This document shows, in pieces, positions 43,821 through 51,746 of a stretch of 64,000 nt of DNA. The notes beneath the pieces were generated by a model, which saw nothing but the letters and a program-made list of their open reading frames with translations, was not told where the DNA came from and did not search any database. Made by a program: the position numbers and the translations under genes. Origin of the DNA: JAJDXO01 sp965207535 (lineage in GTDB: Bacteria > Pseudomonadota > Alphaproteobacteria > Rhodospirillales > UBA2165); assembly GCA_965207535.1 (NCBI GenBank), contig CBDBMR010000015.1, forward strand, positions 186,001 to 250,000, written 5' to 3'. The stretch's first letter is position 1; every line of letters starts with the position of its first letter.

Positions 43821-44683
43821 GATGACTGCCTCCCGAAGAGCCCTTGGGGCCGGAAGAGCAGCACTAGGATAAACAACAGGAACGCCGCTGCCAGGGTGAG
43901 GCCTGGATCAATCAGTGTGGCGACCGCCGTCTCGGCAAAGCCCAGGATAAAGGCCGCGACGATGGTGCCTCTAATTTCTTTCACGCCCCCCAGGATCACG
44001 ATGATGAGGGCCTTCATGGTAAAGACCACACCGATGGAGGCATCAAAGGTGTCGAACATGCTGATGAGCGAGCCGCCCGCCGCCGTCACCGCGCCGCCCA
44101 AGGCAAACGCCATGGCGGAAGTGCGCTCCACGTCTATGCCGACCAGCCTGGCGGAGGAGGGGGTCACGGAGACGGCCCGCAGTCTTAAACCCGACCGGGT
44201 GTGGGTGAGCCATATATAGAGGAGTGCCGCCAGGATCGCGGCGCCCACGAAGGCAATGATCCGATTCACGCCGTAGGCTTGGCCAAAAATCTCAAACGGA
44301 ATTTCGAGATACTCGTAATTGAAGTACTCACCGCCGAAAATGGCGTGCAGGAGGCCGATAAATATAAAGCTGATGCCGAAAGTGGAGAGGATGCTGTCGA
44401 CTTCGAGCTGTCCTTCCGACTTGGCGCGCCTCACCAGCGGCCGGAGAAAAATCAGATAAATGAAATAATTGAGAATGTAGGCAGCCGGCGCCAGCAAGAC
44501 GATGGCCAGGATCGGATTGATCTGGGCGCCGGTAAACAGCCACAGCGCCCCAAAGGAGCCCGCCACGAGAACTTCGCCGTTGGCCAGGTTCATGATCCTG
44601 GCAACGCCGTACTGCAGTTGCAGCCCCATGGCGATCAGCGCGTAGGTACCGCCCAGCAATATGCCGCCGAGCAAAATTTCCAT
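43817..44683 (-). CDS. LivH-type branched-chain ABC importer permease
   Basis: 288-residue inner-membrane permease with about eight helices. The start MEILLGGILLGGTYALIAMGLQL and the loop TRSGLRLRAVSVTPSSARLVGID are typical of LivH. It is separated from the binding-protein gene by 60 bases containing a strong stem-loop, and overlaps livM. Confidence 0.93.
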   Translation of the reverse strand: MEILLGGILLGGTYALIAMGLQLQYGVARIMNLANGEVLVAGSFGALWLFTGAQINPILAIVLLAPAAYILNYFIYLIFLRPLVRRAKSEGQLEVDSILSTFGISFIFIGLLHAIFGGEYFNYEYLEIPFEIFGQAYGVNRIIAFVGAAILAALLYIWLTHTRSGLRLRAVSVTPSSARLVGIDVERTSAMAFALGGAVTAAGGSLISMFDTFDASIGVVFTMKALIIVILGGVKEIRGTIVAAFILGFAETAVATLIDPGLTLAAAFLLFILVLLFRPQGLFGRQSS

Positions 44684-44709
44684 AGTTCAGCCAGATTTCA
44701 GAGAAGGGT

Positions 44710-44734
44710 CCCGGCGGTGCTCATCACCGCCGGG
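44710..44734 (-). other. Intercistronic stem-loop after the binding-protein gene
   Basis: CCCGGCGGTG (44710-44719) and CACCGCCGGG (44725-44734) form a perfect 10-base stem with a 5-base loop and no T-run. It has the same placement, between binding-protein and permease genes, as the stem-loop at 7335-7368. It probably protects the upstream mRNA or attenuates readthrough. Confidence 0.65.
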
Positions 44735-44743
44735 ATGAAATAT

Positions 44744-45961
44744 TTACTTCCAATCTGGTTTGTCGATGACAGGCCGCGCGCCGGGCCGTCCTTCGGAGCT
44801 CACGCCATAGAATTTGTTGCCCTGCCACTGGCCGACGGTCCAGAAACGCTCGCTATTCTGATTTACGAATTTAACCGGACCAATGACCGTTTTGAACTCA
44901 TGCTGCTTGATGTATTCAGTGACGGCTTTCCGGTCGATGGAACCGACCCCTTCGATGGCTTGACCCAAAACCTCGAAACTCGCGTAGGTTACGGCGCTGG
45001 CCCAGTAATCGGCGTCCTTGCCCGTCACTTCCTTGTGGCGTTTGAAGTAGGCTTTCAATTCCGGTGTGTCGGGGTTGATCCCGCCGGCGCCGAGAATACC
45101 TTCGGCCGCGTCCTTGAACTTGCCCTTAAAGGAAGGGAACGGCGTCGCGACGGCGGTATAGTACGCTTTCACATCCAGCTTATTGATCCGGGCCTGGGCG
45201 GTCAGGGCAAAAGTGTCCGGCGGATAGGACCAGGCGACGAAGGCATCCGGGTTGGACGCCTTGGCGCCCTTCACAATCGGTGAAAGATCTTTTGCGCCCA
45301 GGGGATAGGATTTGTCATAGACGATCTCGAAGCCCGCTTCCTTGAAGACGGGGCGCGCCGCCGCGGCAAGTTCGATGCCAAACGCGTCGGCCACATTCAC
45401 CATGGCGACACGGTTGCCGATTTTGCCGTCACTGCGCATTTTCTTCAGGATCTTGACGACAGAGCCCGTGAAGGTCGATGTCGAGCCCAGCATGAAGAAG
45501 ATGTTGTCATAGCGTTTGGTCAGCGTCGGGATCTTATCCGTAATGGCGGAGACGGCGAGCTGCGGGTAGCCGAGTTTGTTGAAGATCGGCGCCGTGGCGA
45601 GGTTGAAGCCCGTGCCGAACGGGGCGAGAATGAAGTCCACCTTGTCCTGTGTGGCGAGGCGATTGATGTTCTTGATGGCTTCGCCCGGGTTCGTGCGATC
45701 ATCATACTCGATGACCTCGACCTTGGCGCGGCCGTTTTTGAGCTTCAGGCCGCCACGTGAATTCACGTCATGCACCCATAGTTTTACATTGGGCCAGTGG
45801 GTAACCGTCGCGCCGCCGGCCAGCGGGCCTGTTTTCGGGGCCGACATGCCCATTTTAATTGTTTGTTGCGCTGCCGCGTCACCGCCGAAAACGCCGGCAG
45901 CCGTAAAGGCGGCTGCCGCCACGGACAGCATTAGCTTTTTTGAATTTAGAAAGGTCTTCAT
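44744..45961 (-). CDS. HAAT-type periplasmic substrate-binding protein
   Basis: 405-residue type 1 periplasmic binding protein (Peripla_BP_6). The signal peptide runs to about residue 32 (cut after AAAQ region, GGDAAAQQT). The mature start IKMGMSAPKTGPLAGG is typical. The start is ATG 45961, with AAGGAGA 7 bases upstream; a longer frame to 46036 is not supported. As first gene of the operon it defines substrate choice. The downstream SDR and ALDH suggest an aromatic or aliphatic alcohol, aldehyde or related compound rather than an amino acid. Confidence 0.88.
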   Translation of the reverse strand: MKTFLNSKKLMLSVAAAAFTAAGVFGGDAAAQQTIKMGMSAPKTGPLAGGATVTHWPNVKLWVHDVNSRGGLKLKNGRAKVEVIEYDDRTNPGEAIKNINRLATQDKVDFILAPFGTGFNLATAPIFNKLGYPQLAVSAITDKIPTLTKRYDNIFFMLGSTSTFTGSVVKILKKMRSDGKIGNRVAMVNVADAFGIELAAAARPVFKEAGFEIVYDKSYPLGAKDLSPIVKGAKASNPDAFVAWSYPPDTFALTAQARINKLDVKAYYTAVATPFPSFKGKFKDAAEGILGAGGINPDTPELKAYFKRHKEVTGKDADYWASAVTYASFEVLGQAIEGVGSIDRKAVTEYIKQHEFKTVIGPVKFVNQNSERFWTVGQWQGNKFYGVSSEGRPGARPVIDKPDWK

Positions 45962-46180
45962 TCCCTGTCTCCTTGAAGAGTGTTCAAAACGATCATTTTC
46001 GCCTCCCGAAACGTGGTTGTTTCTTGCCGTTTCCATTCCAGGCGGGGGGGGAGGAATCCGCGGCTAACCGCATATTGTTCGGCATCCGTACAATTATTTA
46101 CATTGACCGATCTTGCCCCCGGAGTCCACGCCGGATCACGCTCATCAAATGATTGTGCGCGGTGACCGGACAGGCGCTCC

Positions 46181-47119
46181 TCAGGTTTCCCGGCCGAGGC
46201 TCTCCATCAGTTCCCGCCATTCCCGGGGGCTCAAGCCCGATTTCTCCTGGTCCACGTCTTCGCCGGCGAGCAGCCGCCTGACCACGCCGAGGCCCGCCGC
46301 CGAGAGGTGCGTCCCGCCGGCCCGGTAATCCATGAACGCCTCGTGGGTGATCGGGCACCACGCCTTGAGGCTTTCCAGCATGGCCTCGGCATAGACCCGG
46401 ATTTCGTACTGGGCGTGGTCGTCGGCGCGCAAGCTCAGGAAGTGCAGCAGGTTGTGGAGGTCGGTCTTCCAGTACCACTGGGTATAGGTGTTGAGGGTCA
46501 GGTTCATCCGCGCCAGCTCGCGGGCGAGCCCGTCCCTCCCCTCGTCGATCACCTCGCCCGCTTCGCTCTCGTTCAGCATCTCGATGTAGTGGTCGTAGGT
46601 CTGCTGGGCGTCGGACTTGAGCATGTCGAGCACCCGGGCGGCCTCTTCCCCTTCCAGCACCGCGCCTCTCCCTTGCCGGTTGGACCGGGACTGGGTCGCC
46701 AGCTGGTCGGGGGCCGGGATGTAGAACTCCCGGTCGAGGACGCTGTAGCGGGCCGAGTATTCGTTGACGTTGGCGGTGCGGTGGCGGATCCACTGGCGGG
46801 CGACGAAGATCGGCATCTTGATGTGGTACTTGATCTCGCACATCTCGAACGGCGTGGTGTGCCGGTGGCGCAGCAGATAGCGGATCAGCCCCCGGTCGGT
46901 GGACACCCGCTTGGTCCCCTTGCCGTAGGAGACCCGGGCCGCCTGCACGATGGCCCCGTCGTCGCCCATGTAGTCGATCACCCGGACGAAGCCGTGATCG
47001 AGCACCGGCACCGGCGTATAGAGCAGCGCCTCGAGTTCGGGGACCGTGACCCGGCGGGTCTCGGCCCTGGCGGCGCGGGCGTCGTCGATTTCCGCCTGCT
47101 GTTCGGGCGTCAGTTCCAT
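46181..47119 (-). CDS. thyX: FAD-dependent thymidylate synthase ThyX
   Basis: Flavin-dependent enzyme methylating dUMP to dTMP with methylene-tetrahydrofolate. The 312-residue protein contains the signature R112-H-R with N-E-x-S-x-R-Y ending at 125 (RHRTANVNEYSARY). It is longer than the ~230-residue minimal enzymes, as in many alphaproteobacteria, with extra N-terminal residues. No thyA is visible in the window. A perfect palindrome lies 64 bases before its start. Confidence 0.96.
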   Translation of the reverse strand: MELTPEQQAEIDDARAARAETRRVTVPELEALLYTPVPVLDHGFVRVIDYMGDDGAIVQAARVSYGKGTKRVSTDRGLIRYLLRHRHTTPFEMCEIKYHIKMPIFVARQWIRHRTANVNEYSARYSVLDREFYIPAPDQLATQSRSNRQGRGAVLEGEEAARVLDMLKSDAQQTYDHYIEMLNESEAGEVIDEGRDGLARELARMNLTLNTYTQWYWKTDLHNLLHFLSLRADDHAQYEIRVYAEAMLESLKAWCPITHEAFMDYRAGGTHLSAAGLGVVRRLLAGEDVDQEKSGLSPREWRELMESLGRET

Positions 47120-47182
47120 GGCTCCCCCTTACCCGATTCCCGTCGCGGGGAGCAAGCGCGCCGGACCTTCGCCCCGAAACAG

Positions 47183-47203
47183 CGTTGGAATATATTTCCA
47201 ACG
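47183..47203. promoter_or_regulatory. 21-base perfect palindrome upstream of thyX
   Basis: CGTTGGAA-TATAT-TTCCAACG, a perfect inverted repeat with an AT centre, located 64-84 bases upstream of the thyX start. Symmetry and location suit a dimeric repressor. No cognate regulator is identified. Confidence 0.5.
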
Positions 47204-47243
47204 AAAATTTCGGATTCGGCCCGATCGTGTGGGCCGCAATAGG

Positions 47244-47270
47244 CATTTATAGTCATTTATGGACATTTGA
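47244..47270. repeat. Three 10-base-phased CATTTAT repeats
   Basis: CATTTAT at 47244-47250, CATTTAT at 47254-47260 and CATTTGA at 47264-47270 recur with exact 10-base spacing, one helical turn, in an AT-rich patch between thyX and ssrA. This could be a regulator or bending site. Confidence 0.45.
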
Positions 47271-47408
47271 TGACTTGGTTAAATTCCAATTCTGCTCTTT
47301 TGAGCGCATTTTTGTGCGCGGGAATCCGTGCGGGAAACCCCGTGAGCCATGCTCCCTTAACAATGTGTGCGATTTGCCGCTTTATGCCAGTCCCAACTTT
47401 CTCACCCT

Positions 47409-47516
47409 CATCTTTTATGACCCCCTCACCCTGACCCTCTCCCCCTCGAAGGGGGAGAGGGATACGGAGGGTTGGCGAGCCTGCGAGCCATAGCCGGAGT
47501 TGGGTGAGGGGGTGGA
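47409..47516. repeat. Dispersed intergenic repeat, family B, copy 1
   Basis: CCCCCTCACCCTGACCCTCTCC, a palindromic centre with GGGGGAGAGGGATACGGAGG, then TTGGCGAGCCTGCGAGCCATAGCCGGAG and GTGAGGGGG. The outer CCCCCTCAC/GTGAGGGGG arms are inverted. A second copy lies at 62189-62330. It is a non-coding genomic repeat. Confidence 0.75.
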
Positions 47517-47610
47517 GGTATACATAGATCGCCTCCGTGCGCGCCGCGGTTCGCGAATTCACTATCGCCGCGCGCTTTCCTTGGCCCCGCGATGGGACTA
47601 TATTCGTGAG

Positions 47611-47868
47611 CGCCGGCTTGCCGGCTATGGCGATAAACGCCTTGTGGAATAAGCGTAGCGGACCCGGGGGCAGTGCCCGGCGCCTCCACCAATTCTCAGG
47701 CTTTCCGGACCCGGTCCGGAGCCGTTATGGGGGCGAAACAGGATCGACGCGCGTGGTAAAGGCTTGGTTTTCGCCCGGCATGGTACCGCCGTTATCGGGC
47801 CGATTTACAGATGCCAACGATAACGAGGCATTTGCTGTAGCCGCTTAAGGCTGCAACGGGGTCCGGGG
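47611..47868 (+). ncRNA. ssrA: Circularly permuted tmRNA (ssrA)
   Basis: Two-piece tmRNA precursor of the alphaproteobacterial type. The acceptor piece comes first and ends in CGCCTCC-A-CCA (47681-47691). A 37-base intervening loop (47692-47728) would be removed. The coding piece begins GGGGGCG (47729-47735), which pairs with CGCCTCC and gives the G3-U70 pair required for alanylation. The tag reads ANDNEAFAVAA then TAA (47813-47848). CGGACCC (47659-47665) pairs with GGGTCCG (47859-47865), holding the two pieces together. A TATATT box at 47599-47604 may be the -10 element. Exact 5' and 3' ends are estimates. Confidence 0.9.
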
Positions 47869-47900
47869 GGCACCTGGCAACAGAAGCCCCTCACTTAAAT

Positions 47901-48028
47901 CCGGCGGTCCCGGAATCCGGGACCCGCCGGTACCATAATCGTTCCGCCCGTGCAGCGGGCCGGGACATATGTTCCGCCCGTGCAGTGGCCGGGACAATCC
48001 GGCGGTCCCGGAATAAGGGACCCGCCGG
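47901..48028. repeat. Nested palindromes and tandem repeats between ssrA and sspB
   Basis: Two near-identical 30-base palindromes (47901-47930 and 47999-48028; arms CCGGCGGTCCCGG and GGGACCCGCCGG) flank two near-identical units starting GTTCCGCCCGTGCAG (47941-47967 and 47971-47996). Each could fold in RNA. They lie in the 5' region of sspB. Confidence 0.7.
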
Positions 48029-48057
48029 GACAACGACAGGGCGGCGAAGCGCGTACG

Positions 48058-48678
48058 ATGACCGAACCGAGTTATCCCTATCAGCAATGGGTCGAGGAGG
48101 CCCTGACGGGGATTCTCAAGCGCGCGCTCCGGCAGGCGGAGGAACAGGGCCTCGCCGGCGAGCACCACTACTACATCAATTTCAAGACCCGGGCCGAGGG
48201 CGTCGACATGCCGCCCTTCCTCCGCGCCCAGTACCCGGAAGAGATCACCATCGTCCTCCAGCATCAGTTCGAGGATCTGCACGTCGAGGAGGACGGCTTC
48301 CGCGTCGCGCTCTATTTCTCGGGCAGGCGCCAGGCCCTGTTCGTGCCCTTCTCGGCGGTGGTGTCGTTCGCCGACCCGGCGGTCGATTTCGGCATCCAGG
48401 TGGCGCAGCTCGCCCCCGACATCGCCGGCGCCGACGCCGAAGAGGCGGCGCCGGTCGACGGGCCGGGCGAAGGGGAAGACGCGGCGGACGGGGACTACGT
48501 CCAGCCGAACGCCGAGACGGCCATCCTGCCGGAAGCGGATGAGGGCGGGAACGAAGAAGAGGCCGAGGCCGCCGAGGCGGACGAGGAAGAAGCCGCCGAC
48601 GAAGAGGCCACAGGTGAGCAAGAGGCCGCCGAAGGCGCCGAGGTCATCGCGCTGGATAAGTTCCGGAATAAAAGCTGA
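48058..48678 (+). CDS. sspB: SspB-alpha, ClpXP adaptor for ssrA-tagged proteins
   Basis: 206-residue adaptor that binds the ssrA tag and delivers tagged proteins to ClpXP. The N-terminal ~125 residues are the SspB fold (HHYYINFKTRAEGVDMPPFLRAQYPEEITIVLQHQF; FVPFSAVVSFADPAVDFG). Then comes a very acidic flexible linker of about 65 residues, and a terminal ClpX-docking segment EVIALDKFRNK. The start at ATG 48058 is chosen because the fold begins there. The gene lies about 190 bases after ssrA, the gene for the tag it recognises. Confidence 0.93.
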   Translation: MTEPSYPYQQWVEEALTGILKRALRQAEEQGLAGEHHYYINFKTRAEGVDMPPFLRAQYPEEITIVLQHQFEDLHVEEDGFRVALYFSGRRQALFVPFSAVVSFADPAVDFGIQVAQLAPDIAGADAEEAAPVDGPGEGEDAADGDYVQPNAETAILPEADEGGNEEEAEAAEADEEEAADEEATGEQEAAEGAEVIALDKFRNKS

Positions 48679-48691
48679 CGGCCACCCCTGT

Positions 48692-48818
48692 CGTCATACC
48701 CCGGCGCAAGTCCGGGGTATCCAGAACAACGTGGATGCCCCGGACAAGCCGGGGCATGACGGTTTGACTTGATGCACCGCCAAAGCGTCATGGCCGGGCG
48801 CCAGACCCGGCCATCCAC
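48692..48818. repeat. Dispersed palindromic repeat, family A, copy 1
   Basis: CGTCATACCCCGGCGCAAGT / CCGGGGTATCCAGAACAACG / TGGATGCCCCGGACAAGCCG / GGGCATGACG, then GCACCGCCAAAGCGTCATGG and a CCGGGCG/CGGCC stem. A nearly identical 127-base copy is at 53112-53240, with partial copies near 50926, 52838 and 60286. Made of several hairpins with CGTCAT/ATGACG ends, it is a REP-like intergenic element. Confidence 0.85.
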
Positions 48819-48980
48819 ATGCACCGCCGCTGACCAAGCGTGTGTCCAGAACACCCATTGTCTGCCGAACCCTCTGTCTGTACAAAGGATTCCACTTTCG
48901 AAGCCGAACTCCGGAACATGCCTTCTTCACTATTCCTGCCCATTCCCTGAACGTCTGTCGCACCACCGAAAGGCCGCGCA

Positions 48981-50222
48981 ATGTCTCCGCATTTTAATCA
49001 TTTGCGACTCCACAACTGGCGTCAATTCGGTGAAGTTGAGATACCCATTCATGATCGTATGACCATTTTGACCGGCGCCAATGGCTCCGGTAAGACCACA
49101 ATTCTGAATCTATTGGCCCGCCACTTTGGGTGGTCTATAGACCTAATCGGCACCCTCAAGATAACCAAGAGAGGCGCTCTGCGTTACTTTTCGGGCGTCT
49201 ACGACACGTCCCCGGATGACGAAACAAATCCTTCTCGAACCATTGGACACATTCGCTATTCCAATTCTCCAGAAGCTAGGTTATCGGTGCCTGTCCAGGT
49301 AAATGAGAGCTACAATATTCAAATTGACAATCAACAATCTGTGGACGGCTTGTACATTACGTCTCACAGGCCAGTATATGCTTATCAACGTGTAAATACG
49401 ATCCCCACGACGGTTAGCGCAGCAGAAGAACTATTCGATCAATACATAAACAATCTAAGGCAATACTATACTCCAAAAGCTAGAATTGACTCGCCAAGCT
49501 TTCGACTAAAGAGTTCGTTAATTTCGTTGGCGACTTTTGGCTATGGGAACCGCGCTGTCCAAGAAAATGCCGAAGCGCGAGAAACATTTGAGTCGTTCCA
49601 GGAAGTGCTGCGCAGCGTATTGCCTCCCGATCTACAATTCCGAGAAATCTTGATAAGGCTCCCCGACGTCATACTAAAGTGTGCACACAACGAGTTCTCC
49701 CTCGACGCTGCTTCTGGCGGAATCGCTGCCCTAATCGACTTGTCTTGGCAAATTCACATGAAGTCTCTCACTTCAGATGCGTTTTGTGTCGTACTTGATG
49801 AACCAGAAAACCATCTTCATCCAAGACTACAGCGAACAGTTCTTCCAGGTTTACTCGAAGCATTCGCAAACGTGCAAATAATAGCAGCTACTCATAATCC
49901 GTTCGTGGTCACTTCGGTGTCAGAATCCAATGTGATTGTTCTTGATTTTGACAGCTCAGGTTTCGTGTATTCCCGTAGCTTATCTGATTTCGATCGTGCG
50001 GCTTCGGCTAACCAGGTACTTGCCGACGTATTGGGTGTTCCGTTCCCTATGCCTCTATGGGTCGAGAACGAGGTTGAAAAACTAGTCCACATGCTAGAGG
50101 GGGCGGAGATCACCGAGCAGGTATTAGTGGAAACCAAGACAAAGCTGAACGATCTGGGATTGGGAAGCATGTTCCCAACGGTGATTGATCGGCTCTTTGA
50201 ACGGGCAGGAGAGGGAAGTTGA
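48981..50222 (+). CDS. ptuA: AAA ATPase, Septu PtuA-like
   Basis: 413-residue ABC/SMC-like AAA ATPase (AAA_21/AAA_15 type). Walker A is GANGSGKTT (32-40). The signature-like loop is DAASGGIAALIDL (~255). Walker B with catalytic glutamate is VVLDEPENHLHP (~281-292), and the switch histidine is in AATHNPFVVTS. The product fits PtuA of the Septu anti-phage system, though shorter than typical PtuA. It overlaps the HNH gene by 4 bases, so the two are coupled. Composition is AT-richer than its neighbours, suggesting transfer. OLD-like and RecF-like ATPases share the fold but are not usually paired with such an HNH protein. Confidence 0.75.
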   Translation: MSPHFNHLRLHNWRQFGEVEIPIHDRMTILTGANGSGKTTILNLLARHFGWSIDLIGTLKITKRGALRYFSGVYDTSPDDETNPSRTIGHIRYSNSPEARLSVPVQVNESYNIQIDNQQSVDGLYITSHRPVYAYQRVNTIPTTVSAAEELFDQYINNLRQYYTPKARIDSPSFRLKSSLISLATFGYGNRAVQENAEARETFESFQEVLRSVLPPDLQFREILIRLPDVILKCAHNEFSLDAASGGIAALIDLSWQIHMKSLTSDAFCVVLDEPENHLHPRLQRTVLPGLLEAFANVQIIAATHNPFVVTSVSESNVIVLDFDSSGFVYSRSLSDFDRAASANQVLADVLGVPFPMPLWVENEVEKLVHMLEGAEITEQVLVETKTKLNDLGLGSMFPTVIDRLFERAGEGS

Positions 50223-50869
50223 TTTCTATTGCTCTGGGTCCGGAACCTCAAATATTGGTGGAAAATTCTACTGATTGGGGGCGGGAATATGCAAATGCTC
50301 TGCAAAACGGTCACAATAGGCCGCCCGAGAAATATCGAAGAAGGGAAATAAGGGATGCACTGAAGACAGAGACTTCTCGAAAATGTGCATATTGTGAGAG
50401 CATATTCGAGCACGTTGCTTACTCACATATCGAACACATACTCCCGAAATCTCGAGTGCCTTTGCTAGTTTGTTCATGGTCAAATCTCACACTGGCGTGC
50501 CCGATGTGCAACACCAACAAGGACACATACTATGATCCCACAGCGCCGCTCCTGAATCCATACGTGGACGACCCAGAGGCTGAGTTGTTCTTTTATGGTC
50601 CGATGGCGATAGAACGTAGCGCCAAGGCAAAGATCACGATTGTGAAACTGAAACTGAATCGACCGGAACTTCTCCACAAGCGACATGAGAAGCTTCGAGA
50701 TGTTTTGCGGATAATGGACCTAATTATAGCTAGCCGAGGAAATCAGGCTCTTACCAATGCTCTTCTTGAAGAGCTGAGGGAAAGCCGCATGTGTAGCGCA
50801 GAGTTCGCCAGCTGCGTTCGGTGCTTCACTAATCTGGAGGGTGCAGAAAAGGGATTGGGGCCTTTGTAA
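50219..50869 (+). CDS. ptuB: HNH nuclease, Septu PtuB-like
   Basis: 216-residue HNH endonuclease. The zinc and active-site layout is C56-x-x-C59 (KCAYCES), H70 and H73 (SHIEHILPKS), then N-x-T-L-A-C94-P-M-C97-N. This matches the PtuB/TIGR02646 nucleases found with PtuA in Septu and in some retron systems. It starts at a TTG overlapping the ATPase stop (TTGA), with GGAGAGGG about 4-10 bases upstream. In Septu the ATPase assembly restrains and activates the nuclease against phage DNA. That role is inferred here. No reverse transcriptase or third gene is adjacent. Confidence 0.78.
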   Translation: MISIALGPEPQILVENSTDWGREYANALQNGHNRPPEKYRRREIRDALKTETSRKCAYCESIFEHVAYSHIEHILPKSRVPLLVCSWSNLTLACPMCNTNKDTYYDPTAPLLNPYVDDPEAELFFYGPMAIERSAKAKITIVKLKLNRPELLHKRHEKLRDVLRIMDLIIASRGNQALTNALLEELRESRMCSAEFASCVRCFTNLEGAEKGLGPL

Positions 50870-50925
50870 GTTGTTCCTCGGGTAGGGTGGCGTATCTTGC
50901 CAAAGTGACGGATTTGTTCCGGGGC

Positions 50926-51010
50926 ACGTTTACCCCGCACGGAGGCGGGGCACGACGGGCTTGACATGGAGCACCGCCAAAGTGCCATCGCCGATTCCCG
51001 GCACGCCGAA
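50926..51010. repeat. Partial family A repeat downstream of the AAA/HNH pair
   Basis: The segment with CCCCGCACGGAGGCGGGGCA and then GCACCGCCAAAGTGCCATCG matches the right half of the family A element. With the full copy at 48692-48818 it brackets the ATPase/nuclease pair. Confidence 0.6.
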
Positions 51011-51092
51011 AAATGTGGCCCGCTCGACCGGGAACGGGCCACCGAGGAAAGACAGGGATTACCCCAAAGGCAAGTCAGGAAATTAACTCCGG

Positions 51093-51719
51093 TCAGAAGC
51101 TGTACCTGATGCCCGCCTTCACCATATGGCCGTCTAGATCGTAATCGGAGTCCACCATCTGATACCGCCACGATCCCGTGAGGGCCACGTTGCCGGATAC
51201 GTGATAGGCCACGCCCGCCTCCGCGAAGGCCGTGAGATCGGTGCCGTCCTCTTCCTCGTTGAGACCAACACCGGCAATGGAGGTGATTTTCGTCTCCCAT
51301 CTTGCGGCGCCGAGACCGCCGCCGAAATAGGGCCTGATTTGCCCATCCGAAAGGTCGACGTAACCGGCGAGAGTGAAGTTGAGCGTCGAGACTTCTCCGC
51401 TGAAGTCAACGCCGACGCTGCCGCCGGCGCCGGAAAGGGTCAAATCATTGGCATCGGCATTGATGTATCCGATCTCGCCTTCGATGCGGAACGAATCGCC
51501 CATGTGCTTTCCGATCCCGATTGCGCCCATGAGGCCCGTATCGAACCCCACCGTCACGCCGAGACCGGCGACGCCAAGATCCTCGCTAATGTCCTGGACG
51601 AACGCCGCCCCCAGATCGGCCTTGAGGTACATCCCATCCGCCTTCATGTCCTCGGCCTTCGCCGTGGCGGCAAAACACGAAGCGGCCATTAAGGCCGCCA
51701 ATACGTTCCTTATGTGCAT
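51093..51719 (-). CDS. Outer-membrane beta-barrel protein (Omp25/OmpW-like)
   Basis: 208 residues. The signal peptide is ~1-22 (cut after AKA), followed by alternating hydrophobic strands (GMYLKADLGAAFVQD; RIEGEIGYINADAND; PYFGGGLGAARWE; VALTGSWRYQMVDSDYD) and the terminal aromatic residue F (KAGIRYSF) needed for Bam insertion. It is a small eight-stranded porin-like protein of unknown specificity. It sits between the defence-like pair and the IS element. Confidence 0.82.
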   Translation of the reverse strand: MHIRNVLAALMAASCFAATAKAEDMKADGMYLKADLGAAFVQDISEDLGVAGLGVTVGFDTGLMGAIGIGKHMGDSFRIEGEIGYINADANDLTLSGAGGSVGVDFSGEVSTLNFTLAGYVDLSDGQIRPYFGGGLGAARWETKITSIAGVGLNEEEDGTDLTAFAEAGVAYHVSGNVALTGSWRYQMVDSDYDLDGHMVKAGIRYSF

Positions 51720-51746
51720 CGGTATCTCCTAGTTCGCTTGCGCTAG

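Noticed and set aside
47257..47692. Small minus-strand frames between thyX and ssrA
   Set aside because: They run through repeat family B and the tmRNA gene; the products are repeat-derived and not protein-like.
47901..48028. CRISPR-like spaced palindromic repeats
   Set aside because: Only two palindromes and two tandem units, with no unique spacers of constant length and no cas genes.
48981..50869. Retron-type system (Ec78-like) around the AAA/HNH pair
   Set aside because: No reverse transcriptase frame and no msr/msd-like inverted structure is visible upstream or downstream.
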